Source of the DNA: Novosphingobium capsulatum NBRC 12533
GTDB lineage: Bacteria > Pseudomonadota > Alphaproteobacteria > Sphingomonadales > Sphingomonadaceae
Assembly: GCF_001598375.1 (NCBI RefSeq)
Contig: NZ_BCYV01000015.1
Coordinates: 62,001-126,000 of the forward strand
Direction of reading: 5' to 3'
DNA length: 64,000 nt
Shown here: positions 17,566-26,642 of the stretch, in pieces
Position numbering within the stretch: the stretch's first letter is position 1
Layout of the letters: each line of letters begins with the position of its first letter
Made by a program: the position numbers and the translations under genes
Notes under the pieces: model-generated
Told to the model about the DNA's origin: nothing
The model's input: the letters and a program-made list of their open reading frames with translations, nothing else
Database searches by the model: none

Positions 17566-18255
17566 TCAGTTGCCGGCCGGCGGGGGCGGCGGCGGGCCAT
17601 CCATGCGCTCGCCATCGCGCCAGCTCGGACCGCCAGGGCCGCCTTTCCCGCCCCAGCGGTGGCCCTCACGGCCAAATGCGGCGCGGATTTCTTCGCGGGT
17701 AAGCTTGCCATCATGGTTGGTATCGGCCCTGTCGAATTGCGATTTGACCGCCGCATCATACGCGGCGCGGGTCACCGCGCCATCCTTGTCACGCAGGGCA
17801 GCGTGCAAAACCGCGCCAAACCCGCCCATGCGCATGCCGTGCCAGCCGTGGCGGCCGCCTTCGGGGGCCATGCCGCCCGGTGGTGGTGGCGGCGGCATGT
17901 CGCCATCACGGCCAGCCATGGGGGGCATGCCCGGCTTCATCATGTGATGCTGCGCCATGAATTCGGCGCGGCTGATCACACCATCGTGGTTGGTGTCGAT
18001 CGCATCGAACCGCTGCGCGAGGCGCGCATCACGATCGGCCTGGTCGATCTTGCCGTCCTTGTTCACGTCCATCCTCTGCCACAGGGCATCGGCTTGCGCC
18101 TGGGCCTGCGCCCAGGTGATGCCACCATCGCCCATAGCGCGGCCAGGCGCAGCGGGATCGGCCTGTGCCGGCGCGGAGGCTGCGGCGGCATAGAGCGCGC
18201 CAGCCCCCGCGAGGGCGGCAAGGGCCCCACCAAGGCCAAGGACGCTTTTCTTCAT
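17566..18255 (-). CDS. Secreted EF-hand calcium-binding protein
   Basis: A 229-residue protein with a signal peptide (GLGGALAALAGAGALYAAAASA). Canonical EF-hand loops are at 63-74 (DVNKDGKIDQAD), 87-98 (DTNHDGVISRAE) and 178-189 (DTNHDGKLTREE). A degenerate one near 154-165 (RDKDGAVT) makes two pairs. A Met/His/Pro-rich linker (HHMMKPGMPPMAGRDGDM) and a Gly/Trp/Pro tail could bind other metals. ATG 18255 has GGAG upstream. It heads the operon with the response regulator and kinase, so it may be a periplasmic calcium buffer or signal partner for that sensor. Confidence 0.9.
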   Translation of the reverse strand: MKKSVLGLGGALAALAGAGALYAAAASAPAQADPAAPGRAMGDGGITWAQAQAQADALWQRMDVNKDGKIDQADRDARLAQRFDAIDTNHDGVISRAEFMAQHHMMKPGMPPMAGRDGDMPPPPPPGGMAPEGGRHGWHGMRMGGFGAVLHAALRDKDGAVTRAAYDAAVKSQFDRADTNHDGKLTREEIRAAFGREGHRWGGKGGPGGPSWRDGERMDGPPPPPPAGN

Positions 18256-18723
18256 CTGGGCAAACTCCGGACAGACAAGGGCACCGATCGCCATTGATGA
18301 CGGTATCGGCACCGCAAAAGACCTGGGGGATGAGAAAGCTGCGGCGCCGCCATGCCGAAAGAGGCTAGGGACTAAGGGGGAGGGACACCCCTTCCGGCCG
18401 TGGGGACTGAAGTGGCGGGCACCGCAGCTTCCATGGCTCAGTATATAGGCCGTGGATGTCGCGCGATTATGTCGGGACAGGGGGTATTTTGTCGCCAATT
18501 GTCGCATCATTTCGGCAGGGGACCACGCTTCCCGCCTGACCCAACTATCTATCCAAACCAATAACTTGAAATAGTTAAATGCTCGATGGAAACCGCCAAA
18601 GCCGCCGCATCTCCCGCAATTGTGGCGGGTGATTGTCCAGGCCGTGAAATAAGACCGATACATTCACGGCAAACGGCGCGAAGCCCCCTTCCCCGCCCGC
18701 GCCGCTGTGCCGGGTTGTGCGGC
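18256..18723. other. Intergenic region upstream of the EF-hand operon
   Basis: No gene is seen in these 468 bases. They hold the promoter-like TATATA and TGTCG repeats at 18442-18504 (listed separately). An AT-richer patch around 18540-18590 contains ACTTGAAATAGTTAAAT. The part next to the VOC gene end shows nothing I can name. Confidence 0.5.
18442..18504 (-). promoter_or_regulatory. Candidate regulated promoter: TATATA box with four CGACA repeats
   Basis: On the minus strand a TATATA (18447-18442) could be the -10 of the EF-hand operon. Upstream are four CGACA copies (TGTCG on the plus strand at 18457, 18470, 18490 and 18500), three of them 20 and 10 bases apart. Direct repeats in phase with the helix, placed across and upstream of the -35, are typical for OmpR-family regulators. 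Autoregulation is inferred. Confidence 0.4.
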
Positions 18724-19104
18724 TCAGGACGTGCCCATCACGAAGGCATTGAGCTTGTTGCCATCGGGATCACGAAAATAGGCGGCATAGAACCCGCCGT
18801 CACCGCGCGGGCCAGGGGCACCTTCACAGCTGCCGCCATTTGCCAGGGCCAGGGCATGCAGCCGATCGACCTGCGCCGGCTCCTTGGCTTCGAATGCGAC
18901 CATGACGCCATTGCCCACGGTGGCCGGCTGGCCATCGAATGGCTTCATCAGCGCCACCCCGGCGGCGCCACCGGCCGTGCCCCAGGCAATCGCCCCGGGC
19001 CATTCGAACATGCGCCCCGTGCCCAGTTCGGCCGCAAGCGCGTCGTAGAACGGTGCCGCCCGCTCCAGATCGTTGGTTCCGAGGGTAACATAACCGATCA
19101 TCAT
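18724..19104 (-). CDS. VOC family (glyoxalase/bleomycin-resistance fold) protein
   Basis: A 126-residue single VOC domain: IGYVTLGTNDLERAAPFYDA at the start, GNGVMVAFEAKEPAQVDRLH in the middle, and GGFYAAYFRDPDGNKLNAF with the metal-binding glutamate position replaced by N/A-type residues at the end. Such proteins are metal-dependent isomerases, dioxygenases or resistance proteins; I cannot say which. A strong AAGGAG precedes two adjacent ATG codons (19104 and 19101). It is the downstream neighbour of the EF-hand operon, in the same orientation but with a 468-base gap. Confidence 0.88.
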   Translation of the reverse strand: MMIGYVTLGTNDLERAAPFYDALAAELGTGRMFEWPGAIAWGTAGGAAGVALMKPFDGQPATVGNGVMVAFEAKEPAQVDRLHALALANGGSCEGAPGPRGDGGFYAAYFRDPDGNKLNAFVMGTS

Positions 19105-19165
19105 CGCTCTCCTTGCAGCGAGTCGCCACCACAAGAACGTATCATGAACACAGCCAATCGCAAGA

Positions 19166-20971
19166 TCAGATGGGCGCGCAGGCAGCCTCCAGCCAGGCGC
19201 GATCTTCACCCTCGAGCAGCGGCGCCAGCAGCGCCTGGGTGCGCGCGTGATAGTCGTTCCACCACGCCCGCTCGGCCGGGGTCAGCAGGGCAACATCCAC
19301 CAGTGCGCGGTCAATCGGGACGAAGGTAAGCGTCTCGAACCCGCAGAACGCGCCTTCCGCGCCGGCGATCATGCGCTCTTCCACCAGGATCAGGTTCTCG
19401 ATGCGGATGCCGTATTCGCCCGCCTTGTAATAGCCCGGCTCGTTGGACAGGATCATGCCGGGCAGCAGGCCCTGCCCGGTACCGGCCTGCGCGCCCGATG
19501 CCTTGGCAATGCGCTGCGGCCCTTCATGCACCGCCAGGAAGCTGCCCACGCCATGGCCGGTGCCATGGGCATAATCGAGGCCGGCCGCCCACAGGAACTG
19601 GCGGGCAAAGCTGTCGAGCGCGCCACCAGGCGTGCCCTGCGGAAAAACCGCCTGGTCCAGCGCGATATGGCCCTTGAGCACGCGGGTGAAGCGGTCCTTG
19701 ACCTCGGCCGGCGCCTCGCCCGGCCCGATCCACACCGTGCGGGTGATATCGGTGGTGCCATCGAGATACTGCCCGCCCGAATCGACCAGATAGACGCTGC
19801 CCGGCGCAATCGCGCGGTTGGACTGTTCGTCCACGCGATAGTGCGGGATCGCCGCATTGGGGCCCGCGCCCGAAATCGTATCGAACGACAGGTCCTTGAG
19901 CAGGCCGGTCTTCTCCCGCTCGGCATGGAGGCGCGCGGCAGCGGAAAGTTCGGTTTCACCGCCCTTGGGTGCAGCCACCGACAGCCAGTGCAGGAACCGG
20001 CTCACCGCCGCCCCGTCACGCGCCTGGGCAGCGCGGTGGCCGGCCTGTTCAACCGGGTTCTTCCGCGCCTTGGGCAGCACGGTGGGATCGGTGAGCGTGA
20101 GAACCCGCGCTCCCGCCCCTTCCAGCGCGTGGAACACAGCCGCGACCGAGCGTTCCGGGTCAACCGCCACGGTCTTGCCCGCCAGCGCCGTCAGTGCCGG
20201 GACGAATGCCGCGCGATCCTGCACCCGCACGGCATTGCCCAGGTGCGCCACCAGTGCGGCATCGACCTTTTCTGGCGCAATGAACAGATCGACGGTGCCA
20301 TCGGCATGGGCGACCACGAACGAGAGCGCCACCGGCGTGCGATCGACATCGGCGCCGCGCATGTTGAGCAACCAGGCCACGCCATCGAGCGCGGTGACCA
20401 CGGCTGCATCGGCGCCGTTGTCCGTCAGCCACTGTGCCAGCATGGCGCGCTTTTCAGCGACGCTTTGCCCGGCATGGGCATCGGCATGGGGCACGGCCAG
20501 CGCCGCCGAGGGCACGGGCCGGTCCTGCCACACAGCGTCGATGGGATTGCTGTCCACCGCCACCAGGCTGGCGCCCTTGGCTTCCAGCGCCTTGGCCACG
20601 CCATCGGCCCAGGGCTTGGCATGCAGCCAGGCATCATAGCCGATCCGCGCGCCGCGCGCCGCGTGCTCGCCCAGCCAGGCTGCCGGGCTGGTCTGCGGCA
20701 CGGACTGGTATTCATAGAGCCGCCCGTCCACCTGCTCGCGCACCTGGATGGTATAGCGCCCATCGACGAAGATCGCCGCGCGATCCTTGAGCACCACCGC
20801 CGTGCCGGCCGATCCGCCAAACCCGGTGAGCCAGCCGAGCCGCTGCGCATAGCCGCCGACATATTCGCTCATGTGCTCGTCGGAAATCGGGATGACGAAG
20901 CCATCCAGCCCGCGTCGTCCCAGCTCGGCGCGCAGTGCTTCCAGGCGGGCTTCGTGGGTTTGCATCAACAT
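19166..20971 (-). CDS. M24B aminopeptidase P family protein (Xaa-Pro aminopeptidase)
   Basis: A 601-residue three-domain aminopeptidase P, the length of the long (eukaryote-like) form. The first two domains have the creatinase fold (FVIPISDEHMSEYVGGYAQR; AWLLNMRGADVDRTPVALSF). The catalytic domain has di-metal motifs VDSGGQYLDGTTDITRTVW, HGTGHGVGSFLAVHEGPQ and ILSNEPGYYKAGEYGIRIEN. It removes N-terminal residues before proline in the cytoplasm. ATG 20971 has AAGGACG about 9 bases upstream; ATG 20965 is the alternative. Divergent from the S9 peptidase gene. Confidence 0.94.
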   Translation of the reverse strand: MLMQTHEARLEALRAELGRRGLDGFVIPISDEHMSEYVGGYAQRLGWLTGFGGSAGTAVVLKDRAAIFVDGRYTIQVREQVDGRLYEYQSVPQTSPAAWLGEHAARGARIGYDAWLHAKPWADGVAKALEAKGASLVAVDSNPIDAVWQDRPVPSAALAVPHADAHAGQSVAEKRAMLAQWLTDNGADAAVVTALDGVAWLLNMRGADVDRTPVALSFVVAHADGTVDLFIAPEKVDAALVAHLGNAVRVQDRAAFVPALTALAGKTVAVDPERSVAAVFHALEGAGARVLTLTDPTVLPKARKNPVEQAGHRAAQARDGAAVSRFLHWLSVAAPKGGETELSAAARLHAEREKTGLLKDLSFDTISGAGPNAAIPHYRVDEQSNRAIAPGSVYLVDSGGQYLDGTTDITRTVWIGPGEAPAEVKDRFTRVLKGHIALDQAVFPQGTPGGALDSFARQFLWAAGLDYAHGTGHGVGSFLAVHEGPQRIAKASGAQAGTGQGLLPGMILSNEPGYYKAGEYGIRIENLILVEERMIAGAEGAFCGFETLTFVPIDRALVDVALLTPAERAWWNDYHARTQALLAPLLEGEDRAWLEAACAPI

Positions 20972-21078
20972 GGCGGGGCGTCCTTGGGCGTAATGGGCAG
21001 GTAACTGGTTGGCATTGTAACCACCTCATGCGGCAGACGCCAGAGGCGCGCCTTGCAGGCCGGGCACAGGCACCATAG

Positions 21079-23169
21079 ATGGCGGAGATGACCGCAGCCA
21101 CCCCTATCGCCACCCAGCCCCCCGTTGCCGCAAAAAAGCCGCACAGCATCAGCCATCATGGCGTGACGATCACCGACGATTACGCCTGGTTGCGCGATCC
21201 CGGCTATCCCGAGGTCAAGGACCCCGAAATCCTGGCGCATCTCGAGGCAGAAAACGCCTGGTTCCAGGCGCATATGGCCCCGCGCCAGCCGCTGATCGAC
21301 CAGCTCTTTGCCGAAATGCGCGGACGCATCAAGGAAGCGGACAAGTCCGTGCCGCAAAAGGACGGCAACTGGGTCTACTGGATCGAGTACGAGGAGGGCG
21401 CGGAATACAAGAAGTGGTGGCGCCGGCCGATCGACGCGGCCGACAACGGCAGCGCCGACGAGCTGCTTCTCGACGAAGTGGCCCTGGCGCAGGGCCATGA
21501 CTATTTCCGCCTGGGGGCCATCTCGGTGTCCAACGATGGGCGCATGCTGGCCTGGTCGGTGGACGATAACGGCTCGGAACGCTTCACCGCGCGGATCAAG
21601 GTGATCGCCAGCGGAGAAATCCTGCCTGACGAAATCCCCGGCACCAATTCAGGCCTGATCTGGGTCAAGGGCGATACGGGGCTGGTCTATAGCCTCGCCA
21701 ACGAGAACTGGCGCACCGACAATGTGCGCCTGCACTGGCTGGGCCAGCCGCTCGAGCAGGACGTGGAACTCTACCATGAGGACGACGAGGGCTTTCGCGC
21801 CGGCGCCGCGCTTTCCGCCAACGAGAAGTGGCTGATCGTGTCGACCGGCGACCACGAAACCAGCGAAGTGCGCCTGATTCCGGCCGATGATCCGCTCCAG
21901 GCGCCGATTCTGGTGCGTCCGCGCGAAAAGGGCGTGGAATACGACGTGGACCTGCATGGGGAGACGCTGTTCGTCCACACCAACGATACCCACGAGAATT
22001 TCCGCCTCGCCACCGCGCCGCTGGCCGATCCCGCCGATTGGACCACGCTGATCGCCGGCAGTGACGATTTCTATCTCACCGGGTTCGAGCTGTTCCGCGA
22101 TTTCTATGTCGTCGAGGGACGCGTGCGCGGGCTCGACCGCATCGAGGTGCGCTATTACGACGATCCGGCGCGGATCGAGCCGATCGCCTTTCCCGAGGCG
22201 AGCTATGAAGCCAGCCTGGGCGACAACCCGGAATGGGCCACGCAGACGCTGCGCGTGGGCTACGAATCGATGGTCAGCCCGTCTTCGGTCTTTGACTATG
22301 ACGTGCCCAGTCGCACGCTCACGCGCCTGAAGGTCCAGGAAATCCCGTCGGGCTATGACGCCAGCCGCTATGAGACGGCACGGCTCGATATCCCTGCTCG
22401 CGATGGCACGCTGGTGCCGGTCTCGGTGGTATGGCGCAAGGACCGGCCGGCCGGCGGGCCGCTGCATCTCTATGGCTATGGCGCCTACGGCATTGCCATC
22501 GGGCCGGGCTTTTCCACCACGCGCCTGTCGCTGCTCGATCGCGGCATGGCCTATGCCATTGCCCATATTCGCGGCGGCGATGACCTGGGCCGGGGCTGGT
22601 ACAAGGCCGGCAAGCTGGACGCCCGCACCAACACGTTCAACGATTTCATCGACGTGGCCCGTGGCCTGATCGACCATGGCTTTACCACGGCGGGGCGGAT
22701 ATCCGCCTCGGGCGGTTCGGCCGGCGGCGAACTGATGGGCGCGGTGATCAACCAGGCGCCCGACCTGTTTGGCGCGGTGGTGGCCGATGTGCCGTTTGTC
22801 GACGTGCTCGCCACGATGCTCGACGAAAGCCTGCCGCTCACGCCGGGCGAATGGCCGGAATGGGGCAACCCGATCGACGATGCGGCCGCCTTTCACCTGA
22901 TCCGGTCCTATTCGCCCTATGACCAGGTCAAGCCGCAGGCCTATCCGCCGCTGATGGTCACCGCCGGTCTTAACGATCCACGCGTGACCTATTGGGAGCC
23001 GGCCAAGTGGGTCGCGCGCCTGCGCGAGCTGAAGACCGACGGCAATCCGCTGATCTTCAAGACCAACATGGGCGCGGGCCACGGCGGCAAATCCGGCCGC
23101 TTTGAAAGCCTCAAGGAAGCGGCTGAGGAATTCGCGTTCCTGCTGACCGAACTGGGCATCGAGGGCTAA
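21079..23169 (+). CDS. S9 family peptidase, oligopeptidase B-like
   Basis: A 696-residue prolyl-oligopeptidase family enzyme: an N-terminal beta-propeller and a C-terminal alpha/beta hydrolase domain. The catalytic triad is visible as S547 (ASGGSAGGELMG), D633 (GLNDPRVTYWEP) and H668 (MGAGHGGKSGR). HIRGGDDLGRGWYKAGKL matches protease II/oligopeptidase B, which cleaves peptides after basic residues. No signal peptide, so probably cytoplasmic. ATG 21079 or 21088; no clear ribosome site separates them. The divergent neighbour is aminopeptidase P, so peptide-degradation genes sit side by side. Confidence 0.95.
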   Translation: MAEMTAATPIATQPPVAAKKPHSISHHGVTITDDYAWLRDPGYPEVKDPEILAHLEAENAWFQAHMAPRQPLIDQLFAEMRGRIKEADKSVPQKDGNWVYWIEYEEGAEYKKWWRRPIDAADNGSADELLLDEVALAQGHDYFRLGAISVSNDGRMLAWSVDDNGSERFTARIKVIASGEILPDEIPGTNSGLIWVKGDTGLVYSLANENWRTDNVRLHWLGQPLEQDVELYHEDDEGFRAGAALSANEKWLIVSTGDHETSEVRLIPADDPLQAPILVRPREKGVEYDVDLHGETLFVHTNDTHENFRLATAPLADPADWTTLIAGSDDFYLTGFELFRDFYVVEGRVRGLDRIEVRYYDDPARIEPIAFPEASYEASLGDNPEWATQTLRVGYESMVSPSSVFDYDVPSRTLTRLKVQEIPSGYDASRYETARLDIPARDGTLVPVSVVWRKDRPAGGPLHLYGYGAYGIAIGPGFSTTRLSLLDRGMAYAIAHIRGGDDLGRGWYKAGKLDARTNTFNDFIDVARGLIDHGFTTAGRISASGGSAGGELMGAVINQAPDLFGAVVADVPFVDVLATMLDESLPLTPGEWPEWGNPIDDAAAFHLIRSYSPYDQVKPQAYPPLMVTAGLNDPRVTYWEPAKWVARLRELKTDGNPLIFKTNMGAGHGGKSGRFESLKEAAEEFAFLLTELGIEG

Positions 23170-23205
23170 AACCAAAGCCGTAGATGAACTCAGTCCATCA
23201 GATCG

Positions 23206-23283
23206 CGTTCGGGCTGAGCTTGTCGAAGCCCTCTGGCAGGGCGCGTCGTGCTGGCGCCCTTCGACAAGCTCAGGGCGAACGGG
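23206..23283. repeat. Paired inverted REP-like element (BIME), copy 2
   Basis: Arms CGTTCGGGCTGAGCTTGTCG (from 23206) and TTCGACAAGCTCAGGGCGAA (ending with ACGGG at 23283) are separated by about 26 bases. It lies just after the S9 peptidase stop, in the convergent gap with clpX. Same family as 7570-7645, with the arms in the opposite order. Confidence 0.9.
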
Positions 23284-23360
23284 CGAGGTGTTTTGGGTTT
23301 GGCTCCCCTTTCCTCGCGTGTTCGGGTGCAAGCAACAAGTCTGCTGAGCTTGCCCCAAAC

Positions 23361-23392
23361 AAAAACCCCCGCTGTCGCCAGCGGGGGTTTTT
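23361..23392. terminator. Bidirectional intrinsic terminator
   Basis: A 13-bp perfect stem AAAAACCCCCGCT / AGCGGGGGTTTTT with a 6-base loop lies between the convergent S9 peptidase and clpX genes, with U-runs in both directions. Confidence 0.92.
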
Positions 23393-23414
23393 CATAGCTC
23401 CGAGACGGAAAGCC

Positions 23415-24671
23415 TCAGGCAGCCTGTTCCTTGCCCTTGAGGACCTGGACCGGCTCCTTGCGGCCATCGACCACGTCCTTGTCCACGACCACTTCGGTCA
23501 CGCCGTCGAGCGTGGGCAGATCGAACATGGTATCGAGCAGCAGGCCTTCGACGATCGAGCGCAGGCCACGCGCGCCGGTCTTGCGCTCGATGGCCTTCTT
23601 GGCAATCGCTTCCAGCGCCTCGTCGGTGAAGGTCAGCGTGACGTCTTCCAGCTCGAAAAGCTTGGCATACTGCTTGACCAGCGCGTTCTTGGGCTCGCGC
23701 AGGATCTGCACCAGGGCCGCCACATCAAGATCGTTGAGCGTGGCGATGACCGGCAGACGGCCGATGAATTCGGGGATGAGGCCGAACTTCTGGAGGTCTT
23801 CCGGCTCTGCCTTCTGCAGCAGTTCTCCCACGCGGCGCTTGTCGGGATCGGCGACATGGGCGCCGAAACCGATCGAACGCTTCTGCAGGCGATCGGCGAT
23901 GATCTTTTCCAGGCCGGCAAAGGCGCCGCCGCAGATGAACAGGATGTTGGTCGTGTCCACCTGCAGGAATTCCTGCTGCGGATGCTTACGCCCGCCCTGC
24001 GGCGGCACCGAAGCGGTGGTGCCTTCCATCAGCTTGAGCAGCGCCTGCTGCACGCCTTCGCCCGACACGTCGCGCGTGATCGACGGGTTTTCGGCCTTGC
24101 GGCTGATCTTGTCGATCTCGTCGATGTAGACGATGCCGTGCTGGGCCTTCTCGACGTTGTAGTCGCTGGCCTGCAGCAGCTTGAGGATGATGTTCTCCAC
24201 GTCCTCGCCCACGTAGCCCGCTTCGGTCAGCGTGGTGGCGTCGGCCATGGTGAACGGCACGTCGAACGTCTTGGCGAGCGTCTGGGCCAGCAGCGTCTTG
24301 CCCGAGCCGGTCGGGCCAACGAGCAGGATGTTGGACTTCGACAGCTCGATATCGCCACCCTTGCCGCTGTGCTTCAGGCGCTTGTAGTGATTGTGCACCG
24401 CCACCGAGAGCACGCGCTTGGCGCGGTCCTGGCCGATCACATAATCATTGAGCGTCTCGAAGATATCGCGCGGCGTGGGAACGCCACCGTCCTTCTTGCC
24501 GGCGATGCCCTGCTTGGTCTCTTCCCGGATGATGTCGTTGCACAGCTCGACACACTCATCGCAGATAAAGACCGTCGGCCCGGCAATGAGCTTGCGCACC
24601 TCATGCTGCGATTTGCCGCAGAAGCTGCAGTAGAGCGTGCTTTTAGAGTCCGATCCGGAAAGCTTTGTCAT
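23415..24671 (-). CDS. clpX: ATP-dependent Clp protease ATP-binding subunit ClpX
   Basis: A 418-residue AAA+ unfoldase that feeds substrates to ClpP. The N-terminal zinc finger uses C15, C18, C37 and C40 ([12 protein letters not shown]...[10 protein letters not shown]). Walker A is [16 protein letters not shown] and Walker [11 protein letters not shown]. The ClpP-contacting loop region and the sensor segment [13 protein letters not shown] are present. It follows clpP with a 148-base gap, the usual order. Confidence 0.98.
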   Translation of the reverse strand: MTKLSGSDSKSTLYCSFCGKSQHEVRKLIAGPTVFICDECVELCNDIIREETKQGIAGKKDGGVPTPRDIFETLNDYVIGQDRAKRVLSVAVHNHYKRLKHSGKGGDIELSKSNILLVGPTGSGKTLLAQTLAKTFDVPFTMADATTLTEAGYVGEDVENIILKLLQASDYNVEKAQHGIVYIDEIDKISRKAENPSITRDVSGEGVQQALLKLMEGTTASVPPQGGRKHPQQEFLQVDTTNILFICGGAFAGLEKIIADRLQKRSIGFGAHVADPDKRRVGELLQKAEPEDLQKFGLIPEFIGRLPVIATLNDLDVAALVQILREPKNALVKQYAKLFELEDVTLTFTDEALEAIAKKAIERKTGARGLRSIVEGLLLDTMFDLPTLDGVTEVVVDKDVVDGRKEPVQVLKGKEQAA

Positions 24672-24819
24672 TCTTCAATCCCAGGCGCCCCTCCACGAGG
24701 GGCGGGCCCGGCTATCCTACTACCCCAAGGGTATTAATCAACCGGACACGAAACGAGGTGATGGTATCTGCCACGCGGCTCCTTTCGCAACGCTTAAGGA
24801 GCCGGGGCAGAAGAGAAAA

Positions 24820-25515
24820 TCAGGCCGAAGGCGCCCCGCCGGTGCCGCTTTCGACGCCGACCTGTTCAGATTGGGGACGCGATTCGAACACCTTGTCGAC
24901 CAGACCGAAGGCCAGAGCCTCGTCGGCTTCGAGGAAGGTATCGCGGTCCATCGCCTTCTCGACCTCTTCCAGGCTCTTGCCGGTGTACTTCACATAGAGG
25001 TCGTTCATGCGCTTCTTGATGCGCAGGATTTCACGGGCCTGGATCTCGATGTCCGAGGCCATGCCCTGCGCCCCGCCCGAAGGCTGATGGATCATGATTC
25101 GCGCATGCGGCAGCGCGATGCGCATGCCCGGTTCGCCCGCGGCGAGCAGGAAGCTGCCCATCGAGCAGGCCTGGCCGATGCACACGGTCGACACGCGCGG
25201 GCGGATGTACTGCATGGTATCATGGATCGCCATGCCCGCCGTCACCACGCCACCGGGCGAGTTGATGTACATCGAGATGTCCTTCGAGGGATTTTCCGAC
25301 TCGAGGAACAGAAGCTGGGCGACGATCAGCGACGCCATGTGGTCTTCCACCTGGCCGGTCACGAAGACGATGCGTTCGCGCAGCAGGCGGCTGAAAATGT
25401 CGAAGCTGCGTTCGCCACGGCTGGTCTGCTCGACGACGACCGGGACGAGCGCGCCAGTCACCGGATCAGCGTGGAACTTTCCTTGGGCAGAGCTGCTGCC
25501 GAACACGTCGAGCAT
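24820..25515 (-). CDS. clpP: ATP-dependent Clp protease proteolytic subunit
   Basis: A 231-residue serine protease that forms the barrel bound by ClpX. Catalytic S118 ([14 protein letters not shown]), H143 (MIHQPSGG) and D192 ([12 protein letters not shown]) are all present. The core begins [23 protein letters not shown] 25515 is chosen because GAGGA sits 5 bases upstream; an ATG at 25527 that contains this GAGGA is less likely. The N-terminal extension before VVVEQ (about 26 residues) and the C-terminal tail ([17 protein letters not shown]) are longer than in E. coli. Confidence 0.97.
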   Translation of the reverse strand: MLDVFGSSSAQGKFHADPVTGALVPVVVEQTSRGERSFDIFSRLLRERIVFVTGQVEDHMASLIVAQLLFLESENPSKDISMYINSPGGVVTAGMAIHDTMQYIRPRVSTVCIGQACSMGSFLLAAGEPGMRIALPHARIMIHQPSGGAQGMASDIEIQAREILRIKKRMNDLYVKYTGKSLEEVEKAMDRDTFLEADEALAFGLVDKVFESRPQSEQVGVESGTGGAPSA

Positions 25516-25640
25516 GGGAATCCTCATCTGGTTGCGATGGCCTATGTCGCGTGCCAGCAAAGGATGTTCAAGGGCATTAACCGCGAATGCGCGGGAATGC
25601 GTGGATATTGGACCAGATTCGGGCGCCTTTCGCCGCGTGG

Positions 25641-26480
25641 TCAGACCTGCACCCGCGCCCGCAGGGCTTCGAGTGCAGCCAGTTGCGCTTCCATCGCCCG
25701 CAGGCGGGCCTCGGTTCGGGCCACCCGCTCGCGCAACTCGCGGCTGCGCCTGCTACCTGGCAGCAGCCGTGCCAGGAATCGACCCGCGTCGCCCAGACTG
25801 GCGGCCATGGCATCGAGCAGGCCCTGGCGCGGCACGACCGGCGCGCGGTGGCGCGGCAGGGGGCTGCGATCATCGGGCGCAACCCAGTGCACGCCAGGCG
25901 GCGAAGGTTGCAGCAGTGGCGGCGCGGCATGCATCTCGGCCGGCGGCGCACAAGCGGCCGCGACTTCACGTGTGGTAGCCGCGGAACGGCGCGCGTGTTC
26001 GGCGGCGATCATCGCGCGGCGCTGCGCCTTGCGCGCGGTGCGGGTGCCCGGACGGGGCGGCAGATCGCGATGCGGCGCCTTGCGCGGCGGCTCTTGGCGA
26101 CGCGAATCGTGACCTGGCCGATCACGATCGGGCTGCCCTTGCGGTATGGTGGCCGGCCCGCGCGGCGCGATGAACGGCGCGCGCAGCGGCGGCGTGGCGG
26201 GCAGTGCGGGCGGAATCATCCCCGCCGGCCAGGCCGCCGTGGTGATGATCGCGCCACGATGGGGCGGCAGGATGAGATCGGACGGAAAGGCCGGCGTGGC
26301 AGCCTGGGCCAGCAGGAATGGCCGGGTAAAATCGGCCTTGGCCCGCTTGCTGGCGGCCTTGGCGGCAGGCGGACTGACTGCTGGCGGACCGGCAGTTGGC
26401 GGAACGGCAGATGAAACTGGCGCCTTGGCCGGCACACGCTGGCCGGATCGAGCGCCCTTGCGATTGCGCACGGTATGCAT
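25641..26480 (-). CDS. Pro/Ala/Arg-rich protein with C-terminal coiled coil, unknown function
   Basis: A 279-residue protein I do not recognise. Residues 1-215 are low-complexity, basic and proline-rich (for example [36 protein letters not shown]). The last 45 residues form a clear coiled coil ([33 protein letters not shown]) after a hydrophobic [20 protein letters not shown]. This layout resembles small phasin-like or nucleoid-associated basic proteins, but that is only a guess. ATG 26480 has GGGGGAT upstream. It lies between tig and clpP on the same strand. Coding bias supports a real gene. Confidence 0.6.
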   Translation of the reverse strand: MHTVRNRKGARSGQRVPAKAPVSSAVPPTAGPPAVSPPAAKAASKRAKADFTRPFLLAQAATPAFPSDLILPPHRGAIITTAAWPAGMIPPALPATPPLRAPFIAPRGPATIPQGQPDRDRPGHDSRRQEPPRKAPHRDLPPRPGTRTARKAQRRAMIAAEHARRSAATTREVAAACAPPAEMHAAPPLLQPSPPGVHWVAPDDRSPLPRHRAPVVPRQGLLDAMAASLGDAGRFLARLLPGSRRSRELRERVARTEARLRAMEAQLAALEALRARVQV

Positions 26481-26579
26481 CGGCAGATCCCCCCGGGTTC
26501 CGATGTGACCGATTCTCTCATGCCAGGAATCACCGCGCCAATCCGCATGATGCCTGAGGGCAAACACCTAAAAGCAAAC

Positions 26580-26607
26580 GGGGCGCCACCGTTGCCGGCA
26601 GCGCCCC
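26580..26607 (-). terminator. Terminator after tig
   Basis: Stem GGGGCGC / GCGCCCC with a 14-base loop. On the minus strand it is followed by GTTTGCTTTT. On the plus strand it is followed by ATTTTTG, so it could act either way, but only minus-strand genes flank it. Confidence 0.65.
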
Positions 26608-26642
26608 ATTTTTGTTTCTTGATCAGGCCGTGTGGCGCTGGA

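Noticed and set aside
21649..23358. 569-residue open frame on the minus strand opposite the S9 peptidase
   Set aside because: GC-rich codon bias leaves long antisense frames; the peptidase on the plus strand has its full catalytic triad.
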